DNA of 64,000 nucleotides from an uncultured Bacilli bacterium (GTDB lineage Bacteria; Bacillota_I; Bacilli_A; RF39; UBA660). The DNA lies in contig CAKPRZ010000001.1 in assembly GCA_934183165.1 (NCBI GenBank), forward strand, positions 62,001 to 126,000, in the 5' to 3' direction. The notes below the pieces were generated by a model. That model worked only from the letters and a program-made list of their open reading frames with translations. It did no database searches and had not been told where the DNA came from. This document shows positions 63,399 to 64,000 of this stretch, piece by piece. The translations under genes and the position numbers were made by a program. Each line of letters begins with the position of its first letter. Positions within the stretch are counted from its first letter, which is position 1.

Positions 63399-64000
63399 CT
63401 ACTGATATTTTTCTATCTTCTCTACTTTTAAGGCAAAATATGGAATATCTTTACCTTTTTCTTTTATGAATAATGTGAATACATCATTAACATCTAAATT
63501 TCTTGAAACCTCATGAATTGCTGATGTTGTTTTTGTCATATCGATAGCGGATTCACTTTTTATTTTTCCACCTGCCTCATCCATCTTAAAGCTTATACTT
63601 TGAATAGCCTTTTCAATTATACATGTATCTCCGTCAAAAGCTATAAATGGTTTATTGGCCAGTTCTATATATTCTTTTTTTATATCAAATTCCATAAATG
63701 GGGCTTTAAAAGAATCTTCACTAGTAAATTTATGATTTCCAGTATATTTTTTACTTTCACTAATCATATTGTTATACATTCCTTTGAATGTTGAACCTTT
63801 TGGATTTTTATAAAAGATAACACTGTCACCATCTTTAGTAGCAATTGATACCGCAAAATCATCACTATTATTATAAAATAAGATTTCAAGTTGACTACGT
63901 ACATTACTTTTTGCATTCTTTGAAATACCAAAATATTTAATATTTTTATATTTTCCAAAGGTTGATTTACCCATTTTTTTAAATTTATATTTGTACTCAA
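63399..64000 (-). CDS. Serpin-like protein, cut by right edge
   Basis: The frame is open to the window edge (EYKYKFKKMGKSTFGKYK), so about 200 C-terminal residues are visible and the ATG at 63974 is probably internal. KAPFMEFDIKKEYIEL, IEKAIQSISFKMDEAGGKIK and FTLFIKEKGKDIPYFALKVE match the serpin sheet A, breach/hinge (DE-G-K) and C-terminal strands. The hinge has Gly-Gly-Lys where inhibitory serpins have small residues, so the trap may be weak. The reactive loop would lie in SESAIDMTKTTSAI. Inhibition or a structural role; target unknown. Confidence 0.6.
   Translation of the reverse strand, partial: EYKYKFKKMGKSTFGKYKNIKYFGISKNAKSNVRSQLEILFYNNSDDFAVSIATKDGDSVIFYKNPKGSTFKGMYNNMISESKKYTGNHKFTSEDSFKAPFMEFDIKKEYIELANKPFIAFDGDTCIIEKAIQSISFKMDEAGGKIKSESAIDMTKTTSAIHEVSRNLDVNDVFTLFIKEKGKDIPYFALKVEKIEKYQ

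Noticed and set aside
63764..64000. Minus-strand frame reaching the right edge
   Set aside because: Overlaps the serpin-like gene in another frame; the serpin frame carries the conserved motifs and is also open to the edge.

Overview
The window is about 64 kb of very AT-rich bacterial DNA with dense, mostly leftward operons, strong AGGAGG-type ribosome binding sites, TATAAT promoters and many hairpin-plus-T-run terminators. TGG encodes Trp and TGA is a stop, so the code is standard. LepA, TypA, HemW, TrmL, an ABC-F protein, SpoIIID-like helix-turn-helix domains, a BceAB-style ABC/two-component locus and Cys/Asn-rich surface proteins all fit a Bacillota/Bacilli gut lineage close to the Erysipelotrichia-RF39 type. 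That placement is inference from style and gene content. No insertion sequence, CRISPR array or intact prophage was seen.

Layout. 1-2.5 kb: a type IV prepilin cut by the left edge, a divergent GspE/PilB ATPase and a lone Panacea-domain gene. 2.6-9.1 kb: one long leftward unit, lepA, two paralogous double-HTH genes, hemW, an HD hydrolase, thyA, folA and a dTMP kinase. 9.2-14.4 kb: two large envelope proteins (one with an Asn-rich tail, one with four Ig-like repeats) and a stand-alone Smr protein. 14.5-18.3 kb: small enzymes (SDR, HAD, ASCH, PHP). 18.3-20 kb: a likely metal-homeostasis cluster (Cys-rich metallothionein-like protein, CsoR repressor, membrane Fe-S protein). 20-22 kb: an ABC-F protein with its own promoter, a six-codon leader peptide and a hairpin over the ribosome binding site, followed by a frameshifted tiny membrane protein. 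22-28.2 kb: flavodoxin, sensor kinase, response regulator, ABC permease and ATPase, with an 11-bp-phased direct repeat at the promoter. 28.3-32.4 kb: NIF3-like, tag, ogt, then decayed genes.

33-44.9 kb is the accessory heart of the window: InlB-repeat, LRR, zinc-ribbon and XRE membrane proteins, a radical SAM/SPASM enzyme whose gene overlaps a small protein with a Gly/Ser/aromatic tail ending in Asn-Arg, and a paralogue of that small protein 6 kb away. This is the best candidate for an undescribed system. 45-54.4 kb returns to housekeeping (sigma-70-family factor, LysM, thioredoxin-like, nuclease, tRNA-Ala, TrmL, TypA). 54.4-64 kb holds a kinase-like protein, FAD-Rieske oxidoreductase, Nudix, DedA and COG2426 membrane proteins, tRNA-Gly with a partial inverted copy beside it, an Mbeg1-like hydrolase, a beta-helix surface protein and a serpin-like gene cut by the right edge.

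Several start codons were moved from the longest reading frame to the ATG, GTG or TTG that sits at proper distance from a ribosome binding site; these choices are stated in the entries. Names rest on motif recognition by eye, with no database search.
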